A stretch of 64,000 bases of DNA from [Clostridium] hylemonae DSM 15053 (GCF_008281175.1 NZ_CP036524.1:2852001-2916000); one strand, 5' to 3'; shown: positions 25,098 to 35,355, numbered from the stretch's first letter. Made by a program: numbers and translations. The notes: generated by a model not told the origin, from the sequence alone.

Positions 25098-27326
25098 TTA
25101 AAATACATTCATGGGATTGAAATCAAACTGTATTCTCAGCGTCTGAAATCCCCTGTTGATCTCTATATATTGTTCCAGCCTGTTCTTTGCTTCCGTGAGC
25201 AGACGGTACTCCCCGCATTTAATGTAGAGCACTTTACGGTACACGTCATTTACCTTTCCCACGCCCGGACTGGCGGGACCTATCACCTGGAGCCGGCCGC
25301 CGCGGCCGATCCTGACGACGTACTCTTTCACATACCCGGCCGCTTTTTCAAGCAGCTGTTCATCCCGCCCTGTCATCAGCACGGCGAGCAGCTGTTCCAC
25401 CGGAGGGTATCCCATCAGTTCCCGGTATTCCATCTCCGCCTCATAAAACCCTTCATAGTCCTGAGCGGCAGCCATTCGGATACTGTAGTGGTCCGGACTG
25501 TATGTCTGAATGATAACTTCTCCTTTGCCGCTGCCTCTCCCGGCTCTCCCGGCCGCCTGTGTCAGCAGCTGGAACGTCCGCTCTCCCGCCCGGTAATCAT
25601 TGGAATATAATGACATATCTGCGGCCAGGATCCCGACAAGTGTAACGTTTGGAAAATCGTGCCCTTTCACTATCATCTGGGTGCCGATGAGTATATCCGC
25701 CTCTCCGGACGCAAACGACTCAAGTATCTTTTCATGGCCGTCCTTCTCCCTCGTGGTGTCCATATCCATGCGGAGGACCCTGGCTTTTGGAAATGCTTTC
25801 TTAACGATATCCTCGATCTGCTGTGTCCCCGCTCTGAACCCGCCGATAAATGTGGAGCCGCAGGACGGACACGCACTCACCGAAGGCTCCTCGTGTCCGC
25901 AGTAGTGGCACACAAGCCTGCCGTTTCTGTGAGCTGACAATGACACATCACAATGAGGACATTTTACTACATATCCGCATGCTCTGCAAGAAATGAAACC
26001 TGCATACCCCCGCCGGTTCAGGAAAAGCATCGTCTGCTCTCCCCTTTCAAGCCGCAGGGCGATCATCCCCTTCAGACGGTCGCTCAGGATAGAGCGGTTG
26101 CCGTTCTCAAGCTCTTTTCTCATATCTACGGTATAGACGTCCGGCAGCTCGAGACTCTGCGTCCTGTTCCTGAGCTCCAGCAGCGTATATTCTTTCCTTC
26201 GGCAGCGGTAAAAGGATTCAAGCGACGGCGTTGCGGAGCCAAGTACCACGCTGGCCCCCTCAATAGCCGCCCGCTCGATCGCAGTCTCTCTGGCGTGATA
26301 TCTCGGAACCTGCTCGCTCTTGTATGTCGTCTCGTGTTCCTCATCAAGCACGATCAGGCCAAGATCAGAAAACGGAGTAAACAGCGCCGAACGCGGCCCT
26401 ATCATCACATCGACCGCACCGGATCTGACACGCTCCATCTGATCGTAGCGCTCTCCCTGGGAGAGCCTCGAATTCAGTATGGACACCCGGTCTCCGAACC
26501 GCCCGTAAAACCGCATCACAGTCTGGTACGTCAGCGCGATCTCCGGAATGAGCACGATGGCCTGTTTTCCTTCCTGCACGACCCTGTGGATCATCTCCAT
26601 ATATACTTCTGTCTTACCGCTTCCCGTGACGCCGTATAAAAGGTACGTTCCTCTTATCCCTTCTCTGTAGTCTCCCCAGAAAGTATCTATGACATTCCGC
26701 TGTTCCTTCGTATATTCCACTTCCTGCCGCTGTTTTACCCTCTGCCGGACCGGATTGCGGAATTCTCTCTCAGAATCAAGCGCAAGTACCCCCTGCTCTT
26801 CCAGCGCCCGTATCACCGGCATGGTAATGTTCAGCTTCTTCGTGACGAGCTCATACTCCTGTTCCGGCTGGTCCAGCAGCCCGGCGAGCAGGCGGGCCCT
26901 CGCTTTCTGGTTTTTGTGAAGGTATACATCCAGCTGTTTCTTTCCTTCCTCCTCATCAAGAAGCAGTCTCACACGTCTCTTTTCCCTCGGCTGCTCTTTT
27001 CTCTTAATGGGCAGCACAGTCTTCAGCGCCTGGATCATCGTACCGCCGTATTGCTCGTGCATCCATGCCGCCAGCGCCACCAGTCTGGACTCGATGGCCA
27101 CGCTCTCATCCGCAGCCCGGATGATCTCTTTCACTCTGGACAACTCGTAATCCGTCTTCTCTGAGAATCCAACCACATACCCCCGTGTCTCCCGGTTGCC
27201 GCGGCCAAAAGGAACGATAACCTCCGTGCCTACTTCAAGCGCCCCTGCAAGCTGTTCGGGGACCCGGTAGCAGAATACTCTGTCCAGTTTTTCATGTGTT
27301 ATGTCGATAATGATATCAGCGAACAT
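25098..27326 (-). CDS. priA: Primosomal replication-restart helicase PriA
   Basis: A 742-residue SF2 helicase that reloads the replisome at stalled forks. The N-terminal DNA-binding domain begins MFADIIIDITHEKLDRVF. Walker A is GVTGSGKTE and the DEAH-like box is LDEEHETTYK. A zinc-binding insert has paired CxxC motifs (CRACG, CPHC, CHYCG, CPSC). Helicase motifs V and VI (GTQMIVKGHDFPN, QAAGRAGR) follow. I start at the ATG at 27324-27326, which has GGAGG upstream and fits the family's N-terminus; this overlaps the murE end by 11 bases. Confidence 0.96.
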   Translation of the reverse strand: MFADIIIDITHEKLDRVFCYRVPEQLAGALEVGTEVIVPFGRGNRETRGYVVGFSEKTDYELSRVKEIIRAADESVAIESRLVALAAWMHEQYGGTMIQALKTVLPIKRKEQPREKRRVRLLLDEEEGKKQLDVYLHKNQKARARLLAGLLDQPEQEYELVTKKLNITMPVIRALEEQGVLALDSEREFRNPVRQRVKQRQEVEYTKEQRNVIDTFWGDYREGIRGTYLLYGVTGSGKTEVYMEMIHRVVQEGKQAIVLIPEIALTYQTVMRFYGRFGDRVSILNSRLSQGERYDQMERVRSGAVDVMIGPRSALFTPFSDLGLIVLDEEHETTYKSEQVPRYHARETAIERAAIEGASVVLGSATPSLESFYRCRRKEYTLLELRNRTQSLELPDVYTVDMRKELENGNRSILSDRLKGMIALRLERGEQTMLFLNRRGYAGFISCRACGYVVKCPHCDVSLSAHRNGRLVCHYCGHEEPSVSACPSCGSTFIGGFRAGTQQIEDIVKKAFPKARVLRMDMDTTREKDGHEKILESFASGEADILIGTQMIVKGHDFPNVTLVGILAADMSLYSNDYRAGERTFQLLTQAAGRAGRGSGKGEVIIQTYSPDHYSIRMAAAQDYEGFYEAEMEYRELMGYPPVEQLLAVLMTGRDEQLLEKAAGYVKEYVVRIGRGGRLQVIGPASPGVGKVNDVYRKVLYIKCGEYRLLTEAKNRLEQYIEINRGFQTLRIQFDFNPMNVF

Positions 27327-28788
27327 GCGCGCCTTGTTCCTCCAATATTTCCGCAATGAGCACCCGGTCGTCCATATCGTACTTAACGCCCTTTATTTCC
27401 TGATATGTCTCATGCCCTTTTCCGGCAAGAATAATGACGTCTCCCGGCCGGCCGTTTTCGATCGCGTATCTGATCGCCTCTTTTCTGTCACAGATCGCCG
27501 TGTATTTCCCATCTGTCCTTTCTATCCCGGTAATAATATCATCTATGATAGCCTGCGGCTCCTCAAATCTTGGGTTGTCGGACGTGATAACGGTAAAGTC
27601 CGCAAGCTTTCCGGACACCTCTCCCATCTCAAACCGGCGCGTCCTGGAGCGGTTGCCGCCGCATCCGAACACCGTTACGAGCCGTCCCGGATCATAGTCT
27701 CTCAGCGTGGCGAGCAGACTCTCAAGGCTCATGGCGTTGTGCGCGTAATCTATCATAAGGGTAAAGTCATCCGACACTTTCACCATCTCGATCCGGCCCT
27801 TGACCTTCGCCACTTTCAGCGCTTTTTTTATCTCCTCAGCAGGGACGTCAAAGTGCCTGCACACCGCGATAGCTGTCAGTGAGTTGTACACACTGAATTC
27901 TCCCGGTATATCTATCTCAACGTCAAAATCCATCAGCCCGCTGACGTGATATTTGACCCCAAGGTACCCTGGTCTTGAGATATGTTCCACATCCGTGGCC
28001 CTTAGATCTGCCTTTTCAGAAAAACCAAACGTTTCCGTCCGGCACGTCGCGTTACGGAATACATCCTCAAACCACCGGTCATCCACATTGGCGATCCCCA
28101 GTCTGCACTGTGTGAACAAAATACCTTTGCAGCGCTTGTAGTCCTCAAAATCCTTGTGTTCATTCGGTCCGATATGATCTTCCCCGAGATTGGTAAAAAT
28201 GCCGATCTCAAACTCGATCCCCGCCGTCCTGTGAAGCATCAGCCCCTGGGACGATACTTCCATCACGACGCAGTCGCACCCGGCGTCCACCATTTCTTTA
28301 AAATACTTGTGTATCGTGAAGGACTCCGGCGTCGTATTGCTGGCCGGTATGGCCTTACCGCCTATCAGCGTCTCGATCGTTCCGATCAGCCCGACCTTGT
28401 GCCCGACGCCTTCCAGAATGGATTTCACCATATAGGTCGTCGTTGTCTTCCCTTTTGTCCCCGTGATCCCGATCACCTTAAGCTGCTCGGCCGGATATCC
28501 GAAATATGCGGCCGACATGAGCGCCAGCGCATAGCGCGTATCGTCCACATGGATCACTGTCACCCCATCCGGCGCCTCCACCTGTTTCTCCACGATCACT
28601 GCCTTTGCTCCCTTTTCAGCGACCTCTTTTACATAGGCGTGCCCGTCTGACACGGCGCCGCTGATACACACGAACGCGCTGCCCGGGACCACTTTCCGGG
28701 AATCGTTGGTCAGCTCTGTCACTTCCGCCTTCTCGCTTCCCTGTACAACTTCATATTCTAAACGTTCTAATAAATCGGTTAATCTCAT
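27316..28788 (-). CDS. murE: UDP-MurNAc-L-Ala-D-Glu: meso-diaminopimelate ligase
   Basis: A 490-residue Mur ligase adding the third amino acid of the peptidoglycan stem. The ATP-binding loop is GTKGKTTT. A TSDNPRFE motif (DNPR) is the signature of enzymes using meso-diaminopimelate rather than lysine, so the wall is predicted to be DAP type. UDP-MurNAc recognition region, central ATPase and C-terminal Rossmann-like domain are all present. It is the first gene of the murE-priA-def-fmt operon. AGGAGG precedes the ATG, and an extended -10 promoter lies about 37 bases upstream. Confidence 0.96.
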   Translation of the reverse strand: MRLTDLLERLEYEVVQGSEKAEVTELTNDSRKVVPGSAFVCISGAVSDGHAYVKEVAEKGAKAVIVEKQVEAPDGVTVIHVDDTRYALALMSAAYFGYPAEQLKVIGITGTKGKTTTTYMVKSILEGVGHKVGLIGTIETLIGGKAIPASNTTPESFTIHKYFKEMVDAGCDCVVMEVSSQGLMLHRTAGIEFEIGIFTNLGEDHIGPNEHKDFEDYKRCKGILFTQCRLGIANVDDRWFEDVFRNATCRTETFGFSEKADLRATDVEHISRPGYLGVKYHVSGLMDFDVEIDIPGEFSVYNSLTAIAVCRHFDVPAEEIKKALKVAKVKGRIEMVKVSDDFTLMIDYAHNAMSLESLLATLRDYDPGRLVTVFGCGGNRSRTRRFEMGEVSGKLADFTVITSDNPRFEEPQAIIDDIITGIERTDGKYTAICDRKEAIRYAIENGRPGDVIILAGKGHETYQEIKGVKYDMDDRVLIAEILEEQGAHVR

Positions 28789-28824
28789 GTTCTTCCTGCC
28801 TCCTGATTTAATCTCATCAATGGT

Positions 28825-28833
28825 ATTATAACA
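28825..28833 (-). promoter_or_regulatory. murE: Extended -10 promoter for the murE operon
   Basis: On the minus strand TGTTATAAT is a perfect extended -10 (TGnTATAAT). It lies about 37 bases upstream of the murE ATG. No strong -35 is present, which extended -10 promoters tolerate. Confidence 0.5.
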
Positions 28834-28952
28834 TTAAATATTTTCAAATACCATACCCACTGTTTACAGGGAGACAGAAGGTCAAACGAGGGTGGATTTC
28901 CCGTCTCATATGCGGTACAATGAAGTCAGAATATTGAAAGGGGAATGAAACT

Positions 28953-30176
28953 TTGAAAGCTTATGAACGACTGTTAAAGTACGTGGCAGTACGTACGCCG
29001 AGCGATGAGAACAGTGAGACTGTGCCATCCTCACAGTGCCAGTTTGATCTGGCAAAAATGCTGGAAGAAGAGATGAAAGCGCTGGGGCTTACCGGCGTTC
29101 ATACGGACAGCCAGTGCTATCTATATGGAAAAATACCGGCCACCCCGGGATATGAGGACAAGACTGCCATCGGTTTTATCGCTCACATGGATACCGTATC
29201 TGATTTCTGCGGCCATGAGATCAAACCTGTCATCACAGAGAATTATGACGGTAAAGATCTCGTACTTGGGGAAAGCGGCCGCGTACTGAGCTCAGATACA
29301 TTCAGCCACCTGAAGGGCCTGAAGGGACGCACGCTTATCACGACCGACGGCACTACCATTCTCGGAGCGGACGACAAGGCGGGCATCGCAGAGATCCTGA
29401 CGATGGCCGAGCGCCTGCGGGATGAGAATATACCGCACGGACCGGTCAGCGTCGCCTTCACTCCGGACGAGGAGATCGGAACCGGCGCCGCACACTTTAA
29501 TGTAGAGGACTTCGGCGCTGAATATGCATATACGCTGGACGGCGACACTGAGGGCGAGATCCAGTATGAGAACTTCAACGCGTGCAAAGCGCGGTTTGAT
29601 ATCAGAGGATTCAATGTACACCCTGGCTCCAGCAAGGATACGATGATCAACGCAAGCCTTTTGGCCATGGAGATCAATTCACTTCTTCCAGGCATGGAGA
29701 CGCCGAGGGGCACCGAAGATTATGAAGGCTTCTACCATCTCATGAGCATGTCCGGCGAGTGCGGGGAGGCGCAGCTTAACTATATCGTCAGGGATCATAA
29801 CAAAGAATTCTTTGAGGCGCGCAAACATACGCTCCGTCTTATCGAAAAGAACATGAACGAAAAATGGGGGGAAGGCACGGTCAAACTGACGATCACAGAG
29901 CAGTACAAGAATATGGCCGAGATCATAAACGGATGTATGCATCTTATAGACAATGCAAAAACGGCTTGTGAGAGGGCCGGTGTAAAGCCGCTCATCTTAC
30001 CGATCCGCGGAGGCACAGACGGCTGCCAGCTCAGTTTTAAGGGACTTCCGTGTCCGAATCTCGGTACCGGCGGACATGCCTATCACGGCCCGTACGAACA
30101 TATCACTGTAGAAGGTATGGACAAGAGCGTGGATATTATCATGGAGCTCGTTAAGCTTTATGCTGCAGGAATCTGA
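28953..30176 (+). CDS. pepT: Peptidase T (tripeptidase)
   Basis: A 407-residue M20-family zinc aminopeptidase that removes the N-terminal residue of tripeptides. Zinc-site landmarks are AHMDTVSDF, TILGADDKAG, TPDEEIGTG and the dimerisation-domain NVHPGSSKD; the last ligand lies in GTGGHAYHG. The start codon is TTG, with AAAGGGG about 9 bases upstream; no better ATG fits. It is a single-gene unit, divergent from murE and followed by an intrinsic terminator. Confidence 0.96.
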   Translation: MKAYERLLKYVAVRTPSDENSETVPSSQCQFDLAKMLEEEMKALGLTGVHTDSQCYLYGKIPATPGYEDKTAIGFIAHMDTVSDFCGHEIKPVITENYDGKDLVLGESGRVLSSDTFSHLKGLKGRTLITTDGTTILGADDKAGIAEILTMAERLRDENIPHGPVSVAFTPDEEIGTGAAHFNVEDFGAEYAYTLDGDTEGEIQYENFNACKARFDIRGFNVHPGSSKDTMINASLLAMEINSLLPGMETPRGTEDYEGFYHLMSMSGECGEAQLNYIVRDHNKEFFEARKHTLRLIEKNMNEKWGEGTVKLTITEQYKNMAEIINGCMHLIDNAKTACERAGVKPLILPIRGGTDGCQLSFKGLPCPNLGTGGHAYHGPYEHITVEGMDKSVDIIMELVKLYAAGI

Positions 30177-30186
30177 AGCATTTAAC

Positions 30187-30217
30187 AAAAACCGGCGGCT
30201 GCGGACCGCCGGTTTTT
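30187..30217. terminator. Intrinsic terminator of pepT (bidirectional)
   Basis: Arms AAAAACCGGCGG and CCGCCGGTTTTT form a perfect 12-bp stem with a 7-base loop. It lies between the convergent pepT and yitT genes and has A and T tracts on both sides. Confidence 0.92.
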
Positions 30218-30241
30218 GTTATTCTGTCGATGAATGCCATA

Positions 30242-31117
30242 TTACAATTCTTTGATCTCTTCTTTAAATCCTTCGCCGACCACCTCATTTGATTCCATTA
30301 TGATCGTAAATGCCTGCGGATCTATATTGTGCACCATTTTTTTGATCGTGTACATCTGCTTGTTATTGCACGCGCACATAACGACATCTTTCTTTTTCTT
30401 GGAATAACTTCCCATACCCTTCAGGATGGTGGAGCCTCTTCCCGAGTATTCGTCGATCTGTTCTGCCACGTCCTCCCCGTGCTCTGTGACAATAAACGTC
30501 ATCTTGCCCTCGTCGATCCCGTACATGATCCTGTCCATCACAATGGCCATCAGATAGGTCACGATAATGCCGTATATAAGACCGTCAACATCCTTGAAGA
30601 CGAGCACACTTCCGAGAATGATCGTCAGTATGTCAAGCGCGAAGGTTATGATGCCAAGTGTCATGTGCGGTCTCACTTTCTTGATCGCCACGCTGATAAA
30701 ATCCTGCCCTCCCGTCGATGAGCCGCGCATAAATATCATGGCGTAGCCGATGCCGCACAGCACTCCCATGCAGAGCGCGGCCAGCAGTCTGCTGCCCTCA
30801 TATACGGGCAGGTACGGCGCCACATAGTCCATCAGAAAAGAAGATATGATCATAGATTTCAGCGACTTCAGGAAGAAATTGCGTCCCAAAAACTTATAGC
30901 AGAAAATCGCCACCGGTATATTCAGTATGATCGTACCTGCGCCGACCGGCAGCCCGAGCAGATGGTACATGACAATTGCGATGCCGGAGAAACCGGCCAC
31001 GGGGAAGTTGGCGTTCAGAGCAAAATTATATACGCCTATGGCGATTACCATGCCTGCCGCAATATCCACTAGAATATCGATCCCGGTTTCTTTCCAGTTA
31101 ATTTTTTTCATCTTCAT
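30242..31117 (-). CDS. yitT: YitT family membrane protein (DUF161 plus DUF2179)
   Basis: A 291-residue protein with five or six membrane helices (about 15-195), including GAGTIILNIPV and GSSTGGQDFIS segments typical of the YitT family, and a C-terminal soluble DUF2179 domain (about 210-285). The family's molecular role is not established. It is transcribed alone from a near-consensus SigA promoter at 31242-31270, leaving an untranslated leader of about 118 bases. Confidence 0.9.
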   Translation of the reverse strand: MKMKKINWKETGIDILVDIAAGMVIAIGVYNFALNANFPVAGFSGIAIVMYHLLGLPVGAGTIILNIPVAIFCYKFLGRNFFLKSLKSMIISSFLMDYVAPYLPVYEGSRLLAALCMGVLCGIGYAMIFMRGSSTGGQDFISVAIKKVRPHMTLGIITFALDILTIILGSVLVFKDVDGLIYGIIVTYLMAIVMDRIMYGIDEGKMTFIVTEHGEDVAEQIDEYSGRGSTILKGMGSYSKKKKDVVMCACNNKQMYTIKKMVHNIDPQAFTIIMESNEVVGEGFKEEIKEL

Positions 31118-31241
31118 TTACCTCTCTTTCCCTGTTTTTATCTTTTACGTCTGTCCTAAAAGTTTGGACAGCCTGATTTTACACACAAAAAGGCAGCCAC
31201 AAACTATAAATATATAATTCGCAGCTGCTCTTATGCTTATA

Positions 31242-31270
31242 AGTATATCTACAGATTATTTTTTTGTCAA
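31242..31270 (-). promoter_or_regulatory. yitT: SigA-type promoter for yitT
   Basis: On the minus strand TTGACA (31265-31270), 17 bases, then TATACT (31242-31247). The leader from here to the ATG at 31117 is about 118 bases and contains a short hairpin (CTGTCC/GGACAG). Confidence 0.75.
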
Positions 31271-31288
31271 CACCATTCTCTGCATTAT

Positions 31289-32542
31289 TCAATGCGTTTC
31301 GTTATCTCCCTGTTCCTTGTCGTGAGCAGCTTCCAGAAACCTTCCCCGCCTGACCACGTCCCTGCCATACTTTTTTTTGATCTCATCCAGCGCCCTGTCA
31401 AGCTTCTTCTGCTTCTCGTCTCTGGCAGCATCCGTCTCTTTACTGCTGCTCACAGGGATATCAAAGATCGTCATCTGCTCGGGTTCATCCTGTTTCACAA
31501 GCTTGGAGCTGCGTATACCAAGCAGACGGATCGGTACTTTTGTCCACAGTTCCCGGAACAGCTCCACCGCTGTGTGATAGATGACCGTATCGCTGTTGGT
31601 CGGCTTTGGGATCTGTCTCTGATGGGAGGCCGTCTCAAAGTTATAATATTTTATCTCCACGCTCAGCATACCCGCCTTCTGTTCTGCTTCGCGCAGTCTT
31701 GCCCCCACGCTCTCCGCAAGACCGAGGAGCACCTTTTTCGCCTCTTCCTCCGTCACGGCATCCTTTGAAAGCGTCGTGGAATTACCGATCCCTTTCGCCT
31801 CCACCTTTTCTGTTATCACTTCCGAGTTGTCGATACCGTTGGCAAACTCCCACAGTTTTCTGCCGTGGCTCTTCAGATGAAGCTCAAGGATCTCCGGATC
31901 TGCCTGGGCCAAGTCTCCGATGCTGCGTATCTCCAGCTTCTGGAGCGTCTCAACGCTTGACTGCCCCGCCATGTACAGCTCCCACACCGGGAGCGGCCAC
32001 ATCTTTACCTTTATCTCTTCTGGGAATAATGTGTGCACTTTGTCCGGCTTCTCAAAATCAGAAGCCATCTTGGCAAGAAGCTTATTCGTAGATATCCCGA
32101 TATTGACTGTGAAACCGAACTTCTCATATATTCTGTTCTTTATCTCCAGCGCGCCTGAGACAGGGGACGTAAATCTTCCGGATATCCCTGTAAAATCCAT
32201 ATAACACTCGTCAACGCTCACCTGCTCTATATCCGGCGTATATGTCCGAAGAAATGTCATCATCTGGCTGCTGTACTCATGATACAGCTTATGATCCGGC
32301 GGCTCCATGTGCAGACTTGCGCACTTGCGAAAGGCATTCGCGACAGGTTCTCCCGTCCGAATGCCGAACTTTTTTGCAGGCAGCGACTTTGCCAGTACCA
32401 CACCGTGGCGGGACTCCTGGTTCCCGCCGATAATAGCCGGTATGGTCCTGATGTCTGTCTCTGCTCCATTTTTTAATTGTTCTACAGCCGTCCAGCTCAA
32501 ATAAGCTGAATTTACATCTATATGAAATACGATACGACGCAT
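31289..32542 (-). CDS. dinB: DNA polymerase IV (Y-family)
   Basis: A 417-residue translesion polymerase. It begins with the catalytic aspartate in FHIDVNSAYLSW. YSSQMM and the palm motif VSVDECYMDFTG with the second metal site follow. The HhH region and little-finger domain run from about 165 to 340, and a lysine-rich tail may hold a clamp-binding peptide (EQMTIFD at about 370 resembles a beta-clamp motif). A SigA promoter with an embedded LexA box lies upstream, so SOS induction is expected. Confidence 0.93.
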   Translation of the reverse strand: MRRIVFHIDVNSAYLSWTAVEQLKNGAETDIRTIPAIIGGNQESRHGVVLAKSLPAKKFGIRTGEPVANAFRKCASLHMEPPDHKLYHEYSSQMMTFLRTYTPDIEQVSVDECYMDFTGISGRFTSPVSGALEIKNRIYEKFGFTVNIGISTNKLLAKMASDFEKPDKVHTLFPEEIKVKMWPLPVWELYMAGQSSVETLQKLEIRSIGDLAQADPEILELHLKSHGRKLWEFANGIDNSEVITEKVEAKGIGNSTTLSKDAVTEEEAKKVLLGLAESVGARLREAEQKAGMLSVEIKYYNFETASHQRQIPKPTNSDTVIYHTAVELFRELWTKVPIRLLGIRSSKLVKQDEPEQMTIFDIPVSSSKETDAARDEKQKKLDRALDEIKKKYGRDVVRRGRFLEAAHDKEQGDNETH

Positions 32543-32584
32543 GCCCCAACCTCCTGAGAAACCGCTTCCTCCTGTGCTGCTTTT

Positions 32585-32613
32585 ATTCTAGCATGCAGAA
32601 CATACGTTTACAA
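32585..32613 (-). promoter_or_regulatory. dinB: dinB promoter with LexA (SOS) box in the spacer
   Basis: On the minus strand TTGTAA (32608-32613), 17 bases, then TAGAAT (32585-32590). Within and overlapping it, GAACATACGTTT (32598-32609, plus-strand reading) fits the Firmicutes LexA/DinR consensus GAAC-RNRY-GTTY. The -35 overlaps the clpB stop codon. Confidence 0.72.
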
Positions 32614-35202
32614 GAGATTCTTCCGGGCGCCTGCCGCAAGTTTCCCGTTTTCCACATCGATCACGATGGTCTCCCCCGCCCCGATGTCTCCCTGAAGCAT
32701 CAGCTTAGCGGCCAGTGTCTCCACATTCTTCTGAAGGTACCGTTTCAGGGGCCTTGCCCCGTAGGTAGGATCATAACCGCCCTCAACGACCATATTCTTT
32801 GCAGCCTCGGTAAGAGAGATCGATATCTCCTTGTCCGCAAGCCGTTTATTTACATCTTCCGTCAATAAATCTATGATGGCGTAGATATTTTCCTTTGTCA
32901 GCGGCTTGAACATTATCATTTCATCCAGCCGGTTCAGGAACTCCGGCCTGAAATGTGCCCTTAAGTCGTCCATCACCGCATTCTGGCTCTCCTGGCTTAT
33001 ATTGCCGGCTTCATCGATTCCGTCCAGCAGGTATGCCGAACCAATATTGGACGTCATAATAAGAATGGTATTTTTAAAGTCCACCGTGCGTCCCTGGGAA
33101 TCTGTGATCCGCCCGTCGTCCAGCACCTGAAGCAGTACATTAAACACATCCGGATGCGCTTTTTCCACCTCGTCAAAGAGCACGACCGAATACGGTTTCC
33201 TCCTGACTGCCTCCGTGAGCTGGCCGCCCTCGTCATAACCGACATATCCCGGAGGCGCTCCGATCAGTCTGGATACGGAATACTTCTCCATATATTCACT
33301 CATGTCGATACGCACCATATTGTTCTCGTCGTCAAAGAGGCTTTCTGCCAGCGCCTTGGCCAGCTCCGTCTTGCCGACGCCTGTCGGGCCGAGGAAAAGG
33401 AAAGAGCCTATCGGTTTTCCCGGGTCTTTGATCCCGGCTTTGGAACGGATGATCGCCTCTGTGACAAGCTCCACCCCTTCTTCCTGTCCGATGACACGCC
33501 TGTGAAGCTCATCTGCCAGATGAAGCGTCTTGCTCCGCTCGCTTTCGTTCAGCCTTGCGACCGGAATGCCGGTCCATCTTGACACGATCCTTGCGATCTC
33601 TTCGTCGGTCACACTTTCATGGACGAGGGATCTCTCCTCATCTTTTATTTTGCCCTCTTCCTCCTCCAGCTGCTTTTTAAGCTGCGGCAGCCTTCCGTAC
33701 TGAAGCTCCGCGGCCTTTTCCAGATCATAGGACTGTTGTGCCTTCTGGATCTCCTTGTTCACCTGCTCTATCTCTTCGCGCACCTTCTGTACCCGCTCTA
33801 CTTTGACCTTCTCATTGTCCCACTGCGCTTTCTTTCCCGCAAATTGTTCCCGAAGCTCCGCAAGCTCCTGCTGAAGGTGTCCAAGCCTGTCTTTACTCAG
33901 GCGGTCCTCCTCTTTCTTTAGCGCCGCCTCTTCAATCTCCAGCTGCATGATCTTCCGCTGCAGTTCATCCAGTTCCGCCGGCATGGAATCCAGCTCCGTC
34001 TTGATAAGCGCACATGCCTCATCCACAAGATCGATCGCCTTGTCCGGGAGAAAACGGTCCGAGATATACCGGTCAGAGAGCGTGGCTGCCGCCACGAGGG
34101 CTCCGTCTGTGATCTTTACTCCGTGGAACACTTCATATCTCTCTTTTAATCCGCGGAGGATGGATATGGCGTCTTCCACCGTCGGCTCATCTACGAGTAC
34201 CGGCTGGAAACGCCGCTCCAGAGCCGCGTCTTTTTCTATATACTGGCGGTATTCGTCCAGTGTGGTGGCGCCGATACAGTGAAGCTCGCCTCTTGCAAGC
34301 ATCGGCTTCAGCATATTTCCGGCGTCCATAGCTCCGTCTGTCTTTCCCGCGCCTACGATCGTGTGCAGCTCATCGATGAACAGTATGATCTTCCCGTCGC
34401 TGTTCTTCACTTCCTCCAGCACTGCTTTCAGACGTTCCTCAAACTCACCGCGGTATTTGGCGCCGGCCACAAGAGCGCCCATGTCCAGCGAAAATATCGT
34501 CTTATCCTTCAGCGCCTCCGGGACATCTCCCCTCACGATACGCTGCGCCAGCCCCTCCACAACCGCCGTCTTGCCGACTCCCGGCTCTCCGATAAGCACG
34601 GGGTTGTTTTTTGTCTTCCGGGACAGAATGCGGACAAGATTGCGAATCTCCGAATCTCTGCCGATCACCGGGTCCAGCTTCTGGTCTCTGGCCCGTTCCA
34701 CCAGATCAGAGCCATATTTATTCAGCGTGTCATACGTTGCCTCCGGGTTATCGCTCGTGACTTTCTGGCTTCCTCTCACTGTTGCAAGCGCCTGAAGAAA
34801 CAGATCCCTCTTTATTCCGAGCTCCCGGAAGATCACCTTCAATTCTTTGTTCGGATATTTCAGAAGAGAGAGGAACAGGTGCTCAACAGACACATACTCA
34901 TCCCCCATCTGCTTTGCCTCATCTTCTGCATGAATGAGCGCTTTGTTGAGATCCTGGCCGACAAAAGCCTGACCGCCCTGCACCTTCGTGCGCTTGCGGA
35001 GTCCTTCCTCCACACGGTTGATAAAGACGGTCTTCTCTACACCCATCTTTTCCATCAGTTTCAGTATGAGACTGTCATCCTGCACGAGCAGCGCATAGAG
35101 CAGGTGCTCCTGCTCGATCTCCTGATTGCCGTACTCCATTGCAGTGCGCTCGCAGTCCTGCACAGCCTGAAGTGACTTCTGCGTAAATTTATTTATATTC
35201 AT
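32608..35202 (-). CDS. clpB: ClpB protein disaggregase
   Basis: An 864-residue Hsp100 chaperone. It has an N-terminal Clp repeat domain (about 1-145) and a first AAA+ module with Walker [10 protein letters not shown]. The ClpB-specific coiled-coil middle domain (about 400-525) follows. The second AAA+ module has GPTGVGKTE, and a C-terminal domain ends the protein. There is no ClpP-binding loop, as expected for a disaggregase working with DnaK. I start at the ATG at 35200-35202 (MNINKFTQ), which has GAGGAGG upstream and matches the family; a longer frame reaches into the promoter. Expression is controlled by a SigA promoter overlapped by a CIRCE element. Confidence 0.96.
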   Translation of the reverse strand: MNINKFTQKSLQAVQDCERTAMEYGNQEIEQEHLLYALLVQDDSLILKLMEKMGVEKTVFINRVEEGLRKRTKVQGGQAFVGQDLNKALIHAEDEAKQMGDEYVSVEHLFLSLLKYPNKELKVIFRELGIKRDLFLQALATVRGSQKVTSDNPEATYDTLNKYGSDLVERARDQKLDPVIGRDSEIRNLVRILSRKTKNNPVLIGEPGVGKTAVVEGLAQRIVRGDVPEALKDKTIFSLDMGALVAGAKYRGEFEERLKAVLEEVKNSDGKIILFIDELHTIVGAGKTDGAMDAGNMLKPMLARGELHCIGATTLDEYRQYIEKDAALERRFQPVLVDEPTVEDAISILRGLKERYEVFHGVKITDGALVAAATLSDRYISDRFLPDKAIDLVDEACALIKTELDSMPAELDELQRKIMQLEIEEAALKKEEDRLSKDRLGHLQQELAELREQFAGKKAQWDNEKVKVERVQKVREEIEQVNKEIQKAQQSYDLEKAAELQYGRLPQLKKQLEEEEGKIKDEERSLVHESVTDEEIARIVSRWTGIPVARLNESERSKTLHLADELHRRVIGQEEGVELVTEAIIRSKAGIKDPGKPIGSFLFLGPTGVGKTELAKALAESLFDDENNMVRIDMSEYMEKYSVSRLIGAPPGYVGYDEGGQLTEAVRRKPYSVVLFDEVEKAHPDVFNVLLQVLDDGRITDSQGRTVDFKNTILIMTSNIGSAYLLDGIDEAGNISQESQNAVMDDLRAHFRPEFLNRLDEMIMFKPLTKENIYAIIDLLTEDVNKRLADKEISISLTEAAKNMVVEGGYDPTYGARPLKRYLQKNVETLAAKLMLQGDIGAGETIVIDVENGKLAAGARKNLL

Positions 35203-35248
35203 AGTGACTACCTCCTCACCTGCGTAGTTCTTTATTTGTTCTATTCGT

Positions 35249-35277
35249 ACTATAACAAATATTGTCAGCACTGTCAA
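35249..35277 (-). promoter_or_regulatory. clpB: SigA promoter of clpB
   Basis: On the minus strand TTGACA (35272-35277), 17 bases, then TATAGT (35249-35254). It overlaps the CIRCE operator at 35265-35291. Confidence 0.8.
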
Positions 35278-35291
35278 GCCTCGAGTGCTAA
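35265..35291. promoter_or_regulatory. CIRCE (HrcA) operator at clpB
   Basis: The sequence TCAGCACTG - 9 bases - GAGTGCTAA matches the CIRCE consensus TTAGCACTC-N9-GAGTGCTAA at 7 of 9 positions on the left and all 9 on the right. It overlaps the clpB -35, so HrcA would block RNA polymerase directly. Confidence 0.85.
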
Positions 35292-35306
35292 TTGAATTAT
35301 AAAAAA

Positions 35307-35339
35307 ATTGTGAAGCTTCATTTTTTAATACTTCACAAT
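35307..35339 (-). terminator. Intrinsic terminator of the GntR-type regulator
   Basis: Arms ATTGTGAAG and CTTCACAAT form a 9-bp stem, followed on the minus strand by a seven-T run. It lies just after the regulator's stop codon and before the clpB control region. Confidence 0.78.
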
Positions 35340-35355
35340 CTTTTCCGTACCTTTT

